A stretch of 64,000 nt of DNA from Pyrobaculum oguniense TE7 (GTDB taxonomy: Archaea > Thermoproteota > Thermoprotei > Thermoproteales > Thermoproteaceae): assembly GCA_000247545.1 (NCBI GenBank), contig CP003316.1, positions 1,645,233 to 1,709,232 of the forward strand. The letters run 5' to 3'. A program made the translations under genes and the position numbers. Of this stretch, positions 33,781 through 42,312 are shown one piece after another (the stretch's first letter is position 1; each line of letters opens with the position of its first letter). The notes beneath the pieces were generated by a model, which saw only the letters and a list, made by a program, of their open reading frames with translations, did not search any database and was not told the origin of the DNA.

Positions 33781-34110
33781 GTGGACTGTTTAAAGGAGGC
33801 CGTGGAGAAATTTAAACTAGTGTTCGGGAGGGAGGCGCTGGTTGAAATTCTGGAATACAGCCAAGATAAAATCGTCGCCTGGTTCGGCGGCAATATGTGC
33901 TACACTTGCGGCGCAGTGGACTATTTTGACGACTTCGCCTCCATGTACTCCGACTGCGCCGGAGAGGAGTGGGGAGTAGAGTCGTACGAACAAAACCCAG
34001 ACGGCACTTACGCCGTTGTTCTAAGGCCTAAAAAATTGCTACGCAACAAGAGGAGGCACGTTAAAATAATAATTAACGGCGAGGAGCTCAGTTACTTTGT
34101 TGAGGGCTGA
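33781..34110 (+). CDS. Uncharacterised protein
   Basis: A 109-residue protein starting with GTG 33781; TATA-like GTTTAATA lies about 27 nt upstream. Central CYTCGAVDYFDDFASMYSDC contains three Cys, and GEEWGVESYEQNPDGTYAVV precedes a basic strand (LRNKRRHVKIIING). The pattern is of a small alpha/beta protein, perhaps metal- or disulfide-stabilised. No family recognised. It lies upstream of the SWIM gene but 160 nt away and with a separate promoter. Confidence 0.55.
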   Translation: MDCLKEAVEKFKLVFGREALVEILEYSQDKIVAWFGGNMCYTCGAVDYFDDFASMYSDCAGEEWGVESYEQNPDGTYAVVLRPKKLLRNKRRHVKIIINGEELSYFVEG

Positions 34111-34270
34111 ATTTCGACAACATCTGGCGAGTCCCTCCAGGTGATCTACAGAGCACGATCCCCGGCTTTGCGATCCCCAAGAGAGATGCCGTACTCCCAC
34201 GCCAGGGTTCGCGGCATGCCAGGAGGAGTATAAAAACTTTAAAACAACACAGCGAGTTAAGTAGTGATTT

Positions 34271-34843
34271 ATGCCACACCCGTTGTACGCCGCTATTGAA
34301 CAGCTAAAAGAGGACTTCCCCGGCAAGTCTTACTCGTGGATTAAACGGGCTTTGCTGAGGCTCGGCGACGTGAAGGAAGTGCGCGACGACCTCTACCTCG
34401 TTGAGGGAAGGAGGGAGCTGGGCGACTGGAAGCCGTTGTATCAAGTGTGGTTTTCTGAAAGGGAGGGGAAGTGGCACTGCACTTGCTATTTCTCAACGTT
34501 CGGAATGCGCCGCAGGCGGGATATATGCACTCACGTGGCGGCGGTAATGCTTTTCCGCAGATACAAGAGGGCGCTTGAAAAGTTACAGCGCAGGCGCGTC
34601 TACGTGGCGGAGGCCGAGGTGGAGTGCAGAGGGCGGCTGACGGCAAACGGAGAGCTGTACGTAAAGCCGATAGGGAGGAGAGACCTCGCATTTTTCGCCA
34701 ATCCCCGCTACCGCGTGTTTGTAATATCAGACGTAAGGCGCATTGTCATTAAATGCGGCAGTTATGACGTGGTAGAGGCAGAGGGCGAGGAGGTGCCGCT
34801 GGCGACGGCTAAGTTCCTTGCCGAGAGGTTTTATGAGAGTTAA
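34271..34843 (+). CDS. SWIM zinc-finger protein
   Basis: A 190-residue protein with a SWIM-type zinc finger at about residues 74-98: CTC, a run of basic residues (FGMRRRRD), then CTHVAAVMLF, i.e. CxCx(n)CxH. SWIM domains bind nucleic acid or protein. The flanks are basic (RRYKRALEKLQRRRVYV) and the C-terminal half is alpha/beta. A TATA box in ATAAAAACTTTAAAAC precedes the ATG. It overlaps the downstream PIN-like gene by 11 nt and heads a set that leads into exported and membrane proteins. Its precise job is not known. Confidence 0.8.
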   Translation: MPHPLYAAIEQLKEDFPGKSYSWIKRALLRLGDVKEVRDDLYLVEGRRELGDWKPLYQVWFSEREGKWHCTCYFSTFGMRRRRDICTHVAAVMLFRRYKRALEKLQRRRVYVAEAEVECRGRLTANGELYVKPIGRRDLAFFANPRYRVFVISDVRRIVIKCGSYDVVEAEGEEVPLATAKFLAERFYES

Positions 34844-35243
34844 GACGAGGAAGGGCGTCTTCGAGCTGGCGGCAGACACATGGGCGAATTATCGCAGACT
34901 TTATGTAGACGTCTTCTCGGTGGCGGCCTCGCTCTCCTACCCCGAGGAGCTCTTTAAATCGGCGGCTGAAGCCGGGATAAACGCCGTGTTTGTAATCGAC
35001 GCCTGGCACGAGTCGCACATGCCGCTGGCCAGGCGGTATTTAGAGCTGTGTAGGCGCTATGGCCTTGAGTGCAGATTGTCAGAACAAAAGCCCGCCGAGA
35101 TTTACGCCGTAGAGCTGTGCGAGGCCGAATGCAACGGCGAGTGCGCCGTCGTCACTAGGGATTACGACGCGGTATTACACGCCAGCAAATGCGCCGTGTT
35201 GATGCCTCGGGGCGGCAGGTTTTGGCGCGTGTTTAAGAGGTGA
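34833..35243 (+). CDS. Uncharacterised PIN-like protein
   Basis: A 136-residue protein starting inside the end of the SWIM gene (ATG 34833). The second half has VFVIDAWHESHMPLARRYLE and AVVTRDYDAVLHASKCAVLMP, which resembles the alternating strand-acidic residue pattern of PIN/NYN-like nucleases, but the N-terminal acidic residue is not obvious. Assigning nuclease activity would be premature. Its stop TGA overlaps a GTG of the next frame, so the set may be co-translated. Confidence 0.55.
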   Translation: MRVKTRKGVFELAADTWANYRRLYVDVFSVAASLSYPEELFKSAAEAGINAVFVIDAWHESHMPLARRYLELCRRYGLECRLSEQKPAEIYAVELCEAECNGECAVVTRDYDAVLHASKCAVLMPRGGRFWRVFKR

Positions 35244-35362
35244 GTTGCTTAGACGCCGCGTTAGTAGAGTCCATAAGGCGCCTTTTTGAAAATTATACAG
35301 AAGCGCGGCGGAGTTTCTGTAAGTTTTACAGCGAAAAAAAATACTGGGAGTTTCTTCTCTAT

Positions 35363-36421
35363 ATGCGGGGCGTAAGAGTTATATACAAAATGGCGTTGTT
35401 GGCCGTGGTGTTGCTGGCCAACGCCGCCTATGCCGGCGACGAGGCTTTTATAGTGAACTCGCTGTTAGGGGCGTTTTCGCTTGTAGACGTGCCCGACGCT
35501 CTTCTGCCCCGCTACGAGCTATTCCACACTGCCTACGTGACGCAGAGCGGAATAACCATAGCCGACTCGCCCCTAATACCCGGCGGAAACGTCACGGAGC
35601 TGGCCCGGCTGGCCAAGGCCTTATTCCACGACCTTAAACAGCAATACGGCGCTGGGCAGTTGCAAATAGTTGTAAACGAGACTGGGATATACGCGTACCA
35701 AAACGGCACTTTGGCATATGCCATGACTACGTCAGTGCCTCAAGACGCGGCTGGCTGGCTGGCAGTGGAGTTCGGCAATTGGACTTCAAAACAGCTGAGC
35801 TCAAACGCCTGGCTTAACTACACACGGGTTAAAACTGACGCCGGGGAGTGGCTACTCCTCTATTACGCGGAGTATATAAACGAGACCCACCGCCTCTTTG
35901 TAATCACTCTGGCCGAGATAGAGGGCGGCGGCTACGGCCGGGCCTTCACCTGGGCTAACTACTGGTTTAAGAACAAGACTGTCTACTTCGGCGACTGGAT
36001 TGTGGTGGAGGGCAACTTCACTCTCTCGCAGTACTACGCCTTGCTATCCACAGCAGTGGACAAACTGGCCAAGAAGTGGCAGGCCTCAGACAAGCAGTAC
36101 AAGCCCCAGGCCTATCCGCAAATATCCCAAGCCCTGATGCAGATGTCAAGGGCAGTGGCAGGCACGGACATAGACGCCGCGTTGAAAAAGGGATACGCGC
36201 TGGTGACGGATTATACATTAATACCTGCTATCGTGGCTGGCGTGGCCGCAGGGGTATTTGCAGCTTATGGGAGTTATCGATATACTGGTAATTTAGGCAG
36301 AGCGGCGGCTTGTGGTCTTTGGGTTGGCGTAAATACATTCTTTTCAATTGTAATACCAAATCCGTGGTTTGCTGCCTACTTTGTTATCAGGACCGGTGCC
36401 ATTGGGGTCATGATTTGTTGA
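35363..36421 (+). CDS. Exported, sequon-rich protein of unknown function
   Basis: Taken from ATG 35363 it has 352 residues: a signal peptide (YKMALLAVVLLANAAYA, cleavage likely before GDE), a long extracellular part with at least eight N-glycosylation sequons (NVT, NET, NGT, NWT, NYT, NET, NKT, NFT), and two hydrophobic segments near the C-terminus (LIPAIVAGVAAGVFAAYG; WFAAYFVIRTGAIGVMIC). The frame is open upstream to a GTG at 35240 overlapping the previous stop; that start would put 41 charged residues before the signal and is less likely. Probably a cell-surface glycoprotein. Confidence 0.65.
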   Translation: MRGVRVIYKMALLAVVLLANAAYAGDEAFIVNSLLGAFSLVDVPDALLPRYELFHTAYVTQSGITIADSPLIPGGNVTELARLAKALFHDLKQQYGAGQLQIVVNETGIYAYQNGTLAYAMTTSVPQDAAGWLAVEFGNWTSKQLSSNAWLNYTRVKTDAGEWLLLYYAEYINETHRLFVITLAEIEGGGYGRAFTWANYWFKNKTVYFGDWIVVEGNFTLSQYYALLSTAVDKLAKKWQASDKQYKPQAYPQISQALMQMSRAVAGTDIDAALKKGYALVTDYTLIPAIVAGVAAGVFAAYGSYRYTGNLGRAAACGLWVGVNTFFSIVIPNPWFAAYFVIRTGAIGVMIC

Positions 36422-36422
36422 T

Positions 36423-37181
36423 ATGGGTAAACTCGAGCCCATTCTTTTTTCTACCTTGGTGATGGGCTTTAGCGTTTTCATTGCTTTTTTTAAAATCCGC
36501 CCGTATCTTCTCCCATTTGTTACATACATAGTCTCTCTCCACATTGTATACTTCATAACAGCGTCTGGACTAGGCCTTCAGAATGTCTCGCGCCCCTCCG
36601 CCTATTTAGCCCTTACGTCAATATTCACACTCATTTATCTATTCTACTTCTTTTACGAGCCGGCCGTAGGGCCGCCTCTTGAAGCGCCCTATCTCGCATT
36701 AGCGTTGCTAGGCTTTAATATATTCCTCCTTTATACTATATTTCAACAACTTGATGTAAATACAGGAAAGGTCACGCTTTTAAAAAGCGGCCTCTGGGCG
36801 TTAAGCCGGCGTTTTATTGTGCTGAGGGTTTTGAAATTCGCCGGCTTGACCGGAGCGGCTGCGGCAGCTATGTGGCTTGTGTTGGGGCAGTCGCCGCATC
36901 CCTTTGTCAACGCGCTTTATGCCGCGTTAGTATACACGTTGTATGGGCTACGCTATGTGGACGTCCCGCTTATAGTATACACACTGCCCCACATCTCCTT
37001 AATACTCGCCGCGACAGCGTCCGGGCTTGGCGACTTGGCAGTTTCCATAGCCACATCTACGCCGTATGTAGCCAACGCCATTTGCCTATTCTGCCGCCGA
37101 GCTGAGCCGAGGACAGATGTAAAACAAAATGGCGACACCGACGGGAAATTAAGGCGCATGCTGAGCGCGAGTAATGAATAA
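36423..37181 (+). CDS. Polytopic membrane protein, unknown
   Basis: A 252-residue protein with about six or seven hydrophobic segments (for example VMGFSVFIAFFKI, YLALTSIFTLIYLFYFF, LALALLGFNIFLLYTIF, LIVYTLPHISLILAATA). A central loop LKSGLWALSRRFIVLRVLK is basic and likely cytoplasmic. No family recognised. It follows the exported glycoprotein by 1 nt and overlaps the next gene by 8 nt. Confidence 0.65.
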   Translation: MGKLEPILFSTLVMGFSVFIAFFKIRPYLLPFVTYIVSLHIVYFITASGLGLQNVSRPSAYLALTSIFTLIYLFYFFYEPAVGPPLEAPYLALALLGFNIFLLYTIFQQLDVNTGKVTLLKSGLWALSRRFIVLRVLKFAGLTGAAAAAMWLVLGQSPHPFVNALYAALVYTLYGLRYVDVPLIVYTLPHISLILAATASGLGDLAVSIATSTPYVANAICLFCRRAEPRTDVKQNGDTDGKLRRMLSASNE

Positions 37182-37587
37182 ACCTCCCATTAAAAACCTC
37201 CGTACTTTTAATATTTCCATCTTAAGTTTCTCCATAATATTTTTCCTTTCCGCCTTCTATTTCTCCGGCCTAGAGGGTGCCGTTGCGTTTATTAGACTAT
37301 TCCTCCTCTCCGGTGCTTTTTTTGTCATGGTCCTCTTCATCGCATATAAACTAGCGGGCGCAAAGGTGGCAATAGCCGTCGCAGTCTTGATGGGGTATAT
37401 AGTCGTGCCTCTCGTGATGGAGCTGAGAGTTGAGCTGCCGGTGTTTTATGCTAACGTTGCCCTCACGCCTATTACTGCCTATTTCGGGCTTAGGGGAGAC
37501 GACTTCGACCGCAAAATGGCGTTATTAGCCAACGAGTTATTTCTGGCGTATGTAGTACTTTTAATAGCCAGTTATTACTGGGGCTAG
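37174..37587 (+). CDS. Small membrane protein, unknown
   Basis: A 137-residue protein with four or five hydrophobic segments and few charged residues apart from GLRGDDFDRKMALL near the end. The codon use is A/T-richer at the start than in neighbours. No family recognised; co-directional and overlapping with the upstream membrane-protein gene. Confidence 0.6.
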   Translation: MNKPPIKNLRTFNISILSFSIIFFLSAFYFSGLEGAVAFIRLFLLSGAFFVMVLFIAYKLAGAKVAIAVAVLMGYIVVPLVMELRVELPVFYANVALTPITAYFGLRGDDFDRKMALLANELFLAYVVLLIASYYWG

Positions 37588-37671
37588 CCCCGCCCAGCGC
37601 CTAGCCGAGCGCGGAGGCTGAGGCAATAGGCATCGGCGTTGTGCTTAAAACTGCAGTTATTGAGAATTGCT

Positions 37672-38184
37672 ATGGCATCTGGGGACGTCGCCATATCTCG
37701 CGGTTCTGACCACGTGACCAGACGTCTTCCTCAAACTTTTGCCGCGTTTAGTGGGAGATTCGTTTCGTTCTATGTCTTTCTCACGGCCTTGGCCCTAATT
37801 ATCTTGACGTATTATGCGTTGAACAGCGCCGCGTCTAGCGACTGGGGGGTCTTTGAGTATTTAAAAAACGTCGCTGTTTCCCTCTCCATTGCGGCTTCTA
37901 TTGCATCAGTCTTCCCGCCTGAGAGGCGTGAGGAAATCGCGGTGCTAATGGGAGAGTTAGGCTCTGTGCTTGCCTTTCTTGCCGTTGCCGCCCCCAGTAA
38001 AATCTGGCTCTACGCCGCCCTCTCCCTATCTCCCCTTGCGGTTTTCGGCTTAGTAAAAGGCGATAGAGAGGCTTCAATTGCGGCCGTGGTTCTCCTAACG
38101 GCGTATTTTCTTCCGCCGTGGGCCTACGCGATATTTCTAGTGTTTTTACTCGCACCGATTTTCACGCGGCGCGTTAAAACATGA
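37672..38184 (+). CDS. Membrane protein, unknown
   Basis: A 170-residue protein from ATG 37672; a TATA-like CTTAAAACT about 25-30 nt upstream supports this start over the GTG at 37639. Four or five membrane segments (VSFYVFLTALALIILTYYAL, ELGSVLAFLAVAA, WLYAALSLSPLAVFGLV, YAIFLVFLLAPIF). The short loop GLVKGDREAS resembles LRGDDFDRKM of the previous protein (both place ..GD.. before the last helix), so the two may be distant relatives. Overlaps the next gene by 4 nt. Confidence 0.6.
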   Translation: MASGDVAISRGSDHVTRRLPQTFAAFSGRFVSFYVFLTALALIILTYYALNSAASSDWGVFEYLKNVAVSLSIAASIASVFPPERREEIAVLMGELGSVLAFLAVAAPSKIWLYAALSLSPLAVFGLVKGDREASIAAVVLLTAYFLPPWAYAIFLVFLLAPIFTRRVKT

Positions 38185-38843
38185 GTAGCTGCATCCAGAG
38201 GGCGCCCCAGCGGCGTCTAGATTATAGAGATTTCGTCGCAATTCTAGCCATTTACCTGCTCTTCTCAATCTGGCTCTCACAACTAATACCCGAGGAGATG
38301 AGCCTCGCCTACGTGGTATTCACGTCCTCTTATTTCGCCGCGGCGTTTTTAACGGCCGCGCCTTATTACAAATTCGCCCCGGCTGATCCCGCCATTTACT
38401 TCGTCATAATTCTCTACTTCCGCCTAGCCGCTGAGCCAGACCCGCCGTCCCGCGCGATTTCCCTCTTCTTTTCCGGCCTTATGCCGTTTTTTCTCTACGC
38501 CTGGGCTTGTCACTTCGCCGGCCTTCGGCAGAGCCCGCGAGGCTTGTTGCACTTCTGGGCCGTGGCAGGATCTGCGGCGTTTTTCCACGGGTTGCTGGCC
38601 GGGCCCGGGCCCTCCCTCGCCCTAAATATATTACTAGCCGCGTTGTTCCACGCCTATCCCACAACGCAAAAGGCGTATTTACTCCCTTGGATATCCGCCG
38701 GATTAGCCGCGGCGTTGCGCGGCGGGTATTTAGCCGAAATCGCCGCCACGGCACTGCCGTATTTAACAACTGCGGCGTATACCTCCGCGCGGAGCGGGTT
38801 ACTAGCCGGCAAGTCTCCTTTAAGTAAAAAGGGCGTTTTGTGA
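38181..38843 (+). CDS. Polytopic membrane protein, unknown
   Basis: A 220-residue protein with about seven hydrophobic segments (VAILAIYLLFSIWLS, YVVFTSSYFAAAFLTA, AISLFFSGLMPFFLYAWA, and others) and a short basic C-terminus. It ends the 34.2-38.8 kb gene set. I recognise no family. Confidence 0.6.
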   Translation: MSSCIQRAPQRRLDYRDFVAILAIYLLFSIWLSQLIPEEMSLAYVVFTSSYFAAAFLTAAPYYKFAPADPAIYFVIILYFRLAAEPDPPSRAISLFFSGLMPFFLYAWACHFAGLRQSPRGLLHFWAVAGSAAFFHGLLAGPGPSLALNILLAALFHAYPTTQKAYLLPWISAGLAAALRGGYLAEIAATALPYLTTAAYTSARSGLLAGKSPLSKKGVL

Positions 38844-39496
38844 TAGCACATCTGAGCGCATCACAGCAAGGGCAATTATATGATACCTATGGGCGCGGCG
38901 ACCGAGTAGGGAACACAGCAACCGCCAGATGCTATGTGGAGTAGGGCCAATTACGCCCTCTGACAACGCCTCTTTTACGAGCTGTATGGGCTATTACGTA
39001 GTTCCCGGCGCCCTTGGGATCTTAGGGCGCCGCGGTGTACTTTCAGAGGTTGAGCATAGCCGCGTGGGGAAGTTTCTACAACGCCAATTTTTATAATCGT
39101 GGAACAAATTCTAAGCAACCGTATCTACTTCCGCCCCTATGAAAAGACGGCGGATCTTATATAGCTGCCGCTTGTGAAATCGGTTTCTGTCATTGCTACA
39201 CTTCAATAAACTGCCAAAAAGTGGAGCTTGCCGTGACTCCCGATGTTGCGTTTTACTCAATGTTCCTCCAGAGAAGTCGCTGTTATACACGGCGTTATTT
39301 TTCGCTGACAACCGCCTACTTAGGGCTTCGGTTGGGAAATTGCCCTTTTAGCCCACACATCGCTCTTGGTGAGCGTAGTCCGATAGCCGCTTTCTGCCTC
39401 TGCCCGGCGACTAGACGCGGTGTATGATACGCAAGGCCGCGGGACCAGTGGCTGAGCGAGCGCAGGTTACAGGTGGGGGTTGGGAGAAGAATTTGG
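38844..39496. other. 650-bp gene-poor stretch before tRNA-Arg
   Basis: No supported gene on either strand; open frames are short and lack family similarity. One perfect hairpin stands out (GGCGCCCT/AGGGCGCC at 39007-39031). The region has mixed composition and may be decayed sequence next to a tRNA gene. Confidence 0.4.
39007..39031. repeat. Perfect inverted repeat, 8-bp arms
   Basis: GGCGCCCT, 9-nt loop, AGGGCGCC. In gene-free sequence 180 bp after the last membrane-protein gene; function unknown. Confidence 0.5.
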
Positions 39497-39571
39497 CGGG
39501 CCCGATGGGATTTGAACCCACGACCTACGGCTTAGAAGGCCGCCGCTCTATCCAGGCTGAGCTACGGGCCC
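39497..39571 (-). tRNA. tRNA-Arg (TCT), first copy
   Basis: 75 nt without intron. Acceptor GGGCCCG/CGGGCCC with discriminator G, D-arm GCTC/GAGC, anticodon arm GCGGC-CTTCTAA-GCCGT giving anticodon UCU, T-arm GTGGG-TTCAAAT-CCCAT. An identical gene lies at 60673-60747 in the same orientation. Confidence 0.95.
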
Positions 39572-39594
39572 TCTGGGTGTAGTATATGTCGGAA

Positions 39595-39609
39595 TTTAAG
39601 CTTTTCTCC
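39595..39609 (-). promoter_or_regulatory. tRNA-Arg promoter (BRE + TATA)
   Basis: GGAGAAAAGCTTAAA on the minus strand, about 25 nt before the tRNA 5' end; identical at the second tRNA-Arg gene. Confidence 0.7.
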
Positions 39610-39708
39610 TTCTCCCGCAACAGTTCACTTAGACAACGCCGGCAACGTATGGGTCGACCCCGTTTTGAACTCTCCTCAATAATACGCGCCTAAGTTGGCA
39701 TCGGCAAC

Positions 39709-39930
39709 TTAGTGTACCCACACTCTTGCCCTTCTCAACACGTCTATGAATTCCTCAAGTGACAAGCCGGATAGCCTCTGCGCCAGTCTTAAATCGCCAG
39801 TTTCTATGAATAGCTCCACAGCTCCCCGAATTGGCGGCGGCAGGCCGTTGATATATTCCCAGTCAGCCGCCCTCCGCCTTTCTTCCCGAAGCTCCTTCTC
39901 TCTTTCTAAAAGCCAGTCGAGAAGGCTCAT
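39709..39930 (-). CDS. Small antitoxin-like protein (paralogue of 40417-40638)
   Basis: A 73-residue helical protein: LEREKELREERRRAADWEYI, then RGAVELFIETGDLRLAQRLSGLSLEEFIDVLRRARV. The last half looks like a helix-turn-helix used by small antitoxins. It starts within the stop codon of the PIN gene (ATGA overlap), so it is translated with it. A close paralogue sits on the other side of the PIN gene. Antitoxin function is inferred from position. Confidence 0.7.
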   Translation of the reverse strand: MSLLDWLLEREKELREERRRAADWEYINGLPPPIRGAVELFIETGDLRLAQRLSGLSLEEFIDVLRRARVWVH

Positions 39931-40427
39931 AACCCCAGTCTTTGGAGATCTCTTTTTGAAAACCTATGGGCAGTCTCCTCCTGGTATTTAAGGATATCCT
40001 CTTTTGATAAGAGCCCTCTTCCCATTAGTTCTATTAATACGTCAAAAGCCCTCCACACTCTGGCCCGGGAGTATAAAAACTGGGCGGCGTAGGCGCCGCC
40101 GTTTTCGGACAACACGACGTATCCCCTTGTCTCAGCCACAGAGAGGCAATACGCCTCTGGGTAATCCACGCCTCTAACTGGGTAGCGTCTGCTGAACGAA
40201 ATTAAGCGAAGAGCGGCTTCTCTAAATTCGGCGAGCTCAGGGAAGAGAGCCATTTTGCCGCTTGCCAGAGAGCGCGATAGCCACTCCAGCGTTGCCGCCG
40301 ATTTCACTTCGGCGAGGACGGGCTCTGGGATCCACACCAGTTGGAAGACGTGAAATAACAGATCTCTTTTTGAATACCTTGCCCAGTCGATTAGGAAGGA
40401 TGTGTCGGCAATGGCCTCAGTTGACAT
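39927..40427 (-). CDS. PIN-domain nuclease (VapC-like toxin candidate)
   Basis: A 166-residue PIN protein. First acidic residue in IADTSFLIDWARYSK (Asp8); conserved Glu in EPVLAEVKS; third motif GVDYPEAYCLSVAETRGYVVLSENG with Asp/Glu positions. PIN toxins cleave RNA (tRNA, rRNA) with Mg2+ or Mn2+. It overlaps both flanking antitoxin-like genes, giving the unusual order antitoxin-PIN-antitoxin. The protein is somewhat longer than common VapC (130-140), with an extra C-terminal helix (KEDILKYQEETAHRFSKRDL). Confidence 0.8.
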   Translation of the reverse strand: MSTEAIADTSFLIDWARYSKRDLLFHVFQLVWIPEPVLAEVKSAATLEWLSRSLASGKMALFPELAEFREAALRLISFSRRYPVRGVDYPEAYCLSVAETRGYVVLSENGGAYAAQFLYSRARVWRAFDVLIELMGRGLLSKEDILKYQEETAHRFSKRDLQRLGL

Positions 40428-40638
40428 GCGGTATTCTTGCCTTTATTCTCAATTCGTTGAACTCCTCAACTGTAATGCCGGCGATTTTAGCCGCGACGTA
40501 GAGATCCCCCGTCTCGACGTAAAACTCCAGGGCTATTCTGAGGCGCGGAGGTTGCGACTTTATAAACTCCCAGTCAGCCTCCCTCGCCCGTATCTCTCTG
40601 GCCTCTTTCTCTCGCTCAATTAACTCCTCTAAAGTCAC
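40417..40638 (-). CDS. Small antitoxin-like protein (paralogue of 39709-39930)
   Basis: Read from GTG 40638 the protein has 73 residues, the same length as its paralogue; a TATA box (TATATAAAAT on the minus strand, about 40656-40665) lies about 20-28 nt upstream. Shared pattern: ADWEFI..PP..RIALEFYVETGDLYVAAKIAGITVEEFNELRIKARI. A longer upstream frame to 40740 is open but would run past this TATA. It overlaps the PIN gene by 11 nt and is the first gene of the trio. Confidence 0.7.
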   Translation of the reverse strand: MTLEELIEREKEAREIRAREADWEFIKSQPPRLRIALEFYVETGDLYVAAKIAGITVEEFNELRIKARIPHVN

Positions 40639-40764
40639 GTTATACTCTACCACCCATTTTATATACCTAACCCCGGGGTGAAAAACAGCGACAAGACTAG
40701 CAATCTCTTGCCTTATTGCGCCACGATCTGCGTAAAACATATTTAGAGGAGTCGACCCCGAGGT

Positions 40765-41226
40765 GTGAGGCTGTATCTATTTGGCGTCCTCGCGCTACTT
40801 CACTTACCTGTGGCGTGGGATTGGCTCTACTTGTTTTACCCAGCGATTTTCTTACTTGACGTATTTGCCCCAGTTGCTTACGTAGCCGTAGGGGTTGACC
40901 CCCTCGCCGCCTTTGTGGCAACGTGGACAGCCCTAACGGGACTTTACGGCCTTACCTATGAGGCAGTGGGGAGGTGGGAGTGGTTTAGGAGGCTTGTTGA
41001 AAAAATAGCCAAGTTAAAGGGGGTTAGAGTGCGCTGGGCTGGGTACTTAGCCGTTGTAGCCTCAGCAGTTATGCTGGGAGCCATGCCCACAGCGCTAGTG
41101 GTAAGGCTACTGGGCCTGCCCCAGGCAAAAGCTCTTCTAATTTACACAACAGCGGCGTTGGTTTTTTCACTACTCAGCGCCTACCTAACAGATCTCGTGA
41201 AAAAAGTCTTCGCTACGCTTATTTAA
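40765..41226 (+). CDS. Membrane protein, unknown
   Basis: A 153-residue protein starting with GTG; a TATA-like ATATTTAG is about 23-27 nt upstream. Four or five hydrophobic segments, with a basic cytoplasmic loop RRLVEKIAKLKGVRVRWAGY in the middle. The small-exporter-like motif VMLGAMPTALVVRLLGLPQAKALLIYT resembles DUF2162/small multi-drug export protein (COG2426-type) C-termini, so it may belong there; the match is weak. Confidence 0.6.
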   Translation: MRLYLFGVLALLHLPVAWDWLYLFYPAIFLLDVFAPVAYVAVGVDPLAAFVATWTALTGLYGLTYEAVGRWEWFRRLVEKIAKLKGVRVRWAGYLAVVASAVMLGAMPTALVVRLLGLPQAKALLIYTTAALVFSLLSAYLTDLVKKVFATLI

Positions 41227-41356
41227 AAACTTAGTCTTGAAATCACCGCAACGTTTTCATTAGTCCCACTCTGACTTATTGCGTGTCTGACAAAAGGCAT
41301 TTAATCGCACCTAAGTGACGGAGGAAATGCTTTTATATAAACTGCCATGTCGTCAC

Positions 41357-41797
41357 ATGGAATTAGTAGATTTAATAAGCATGTTGCTATCGAAAGGCGT
41401 TGAGCATGTGTTGTCAGAACTCCCACAGCTAGTAAGAGACAAAAAGATTGAAAAAGATGACTTAGTGCTAATACTTAACTACGCGCTTCTTGAAAGACTT
41501 AAGTCGCTAGACGACGGGATTAAGTCGCTTGAAAAAGAGCTTGGCAAAAGGTTTGAATCTCTTGAAAGAGAGATAAGCGCCTTGAGATCAGACGTGAAGG
41601 AGATGCACAAAGAAATTAAAGAAATGAGAAGAGAGCTAAGTGAAAGAATTGAAAATATGCATAAAGACTTACGCGAGCGGCTAGACTTAATAAGCAATCA
41701 ATTAAGAGTATTAAACGCAAATATAGCATCGACATATGAGCTGACGTCTAAGGTAGTTGCGATGCTCATGGCAAAAGGGACTCCACTACCCTCCTAA
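41357..41797 (+). CDS. Coiled-coil protein, unknown
   Basis: A 146-residue protein from ATG 41357; TATA box TTTTATATAA (41332-41341) fixes the start. Residues about 15-55 are a compact helical part (LISMLLSKGVEHVLSELPQL). From about 55 to 125 there is a heptad-rich coiled coil (SLDDGIKSLEKELGKRFESL, then EMHKEIKEMRRELSERIENM). Such proteins are frequent near accessory loci in Thermoproteales; function unknown. Codon use is A/T-richer than in most genes here. Confidence 0.7.
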   Translation: MELVDLISMLLSKGVEHVLSELPQLVRDKKIEKDDLVLILNYALLERLKSLDDGIKSLEKELGKRFESLEREISALRSDVKEMHKEIKEMRRELSERIENMHKDLRERLDLISNQLRVLNANIASTYELTSKVVAMLMAKGTPLPS

Positions 41798-42312
41798 ATC
41801 GCGGGTTCGGCGCAACGGCTGGGCTCCGCTTTTAACACTCGCCGCGTTTATAGCGATATTTCAACTGTCTAGATTTAACTAACGCACAAATAGTTGAAAT
41901 ATGATGTGTTAACGCCGTGTTGAATAGCGCGCCGTTTTTAGCCGTCGTGTTATCTCGTGCCAGCTAACACGCTTTACATTCATAAAGGTTCCTACTTAAT
42001 GAGTCCAAGAGTATTTTAGTTAAGAATACAGAACTTTTGGGGTATCTGACATTGAATTTCTATCAATGATATACACATCATATCAAAGTTCATCAAGAAG
42101 GAGAGTGATTGATTTTTTGCCATTTCTATCAAAATAGATTAAAAGATATTACTACACAATACAGACTCTATGTCATTTATCGTGGCGTTTCTCATTTACA
42201 CTTTGTAAGTCTTTGCACCTGTCAGAAACCGTTCATACAGGAATTAAGAAGTGTACGACGCAGCGGGGGTGAGGAAAAGCCGTGACCACCTCCACACAGT
42301 GAGATGTTTTCT
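41798..42312. other. A/T-rich gene-free stretch
   Basis: About 515 bases, markedly more A/T-rich than surrounding genes between 41950 and 42200. An ATTTCTATCAA sequence occurs twice (about 42055 and 42121). No gene or RNA recognised. Confidence 0.4.
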
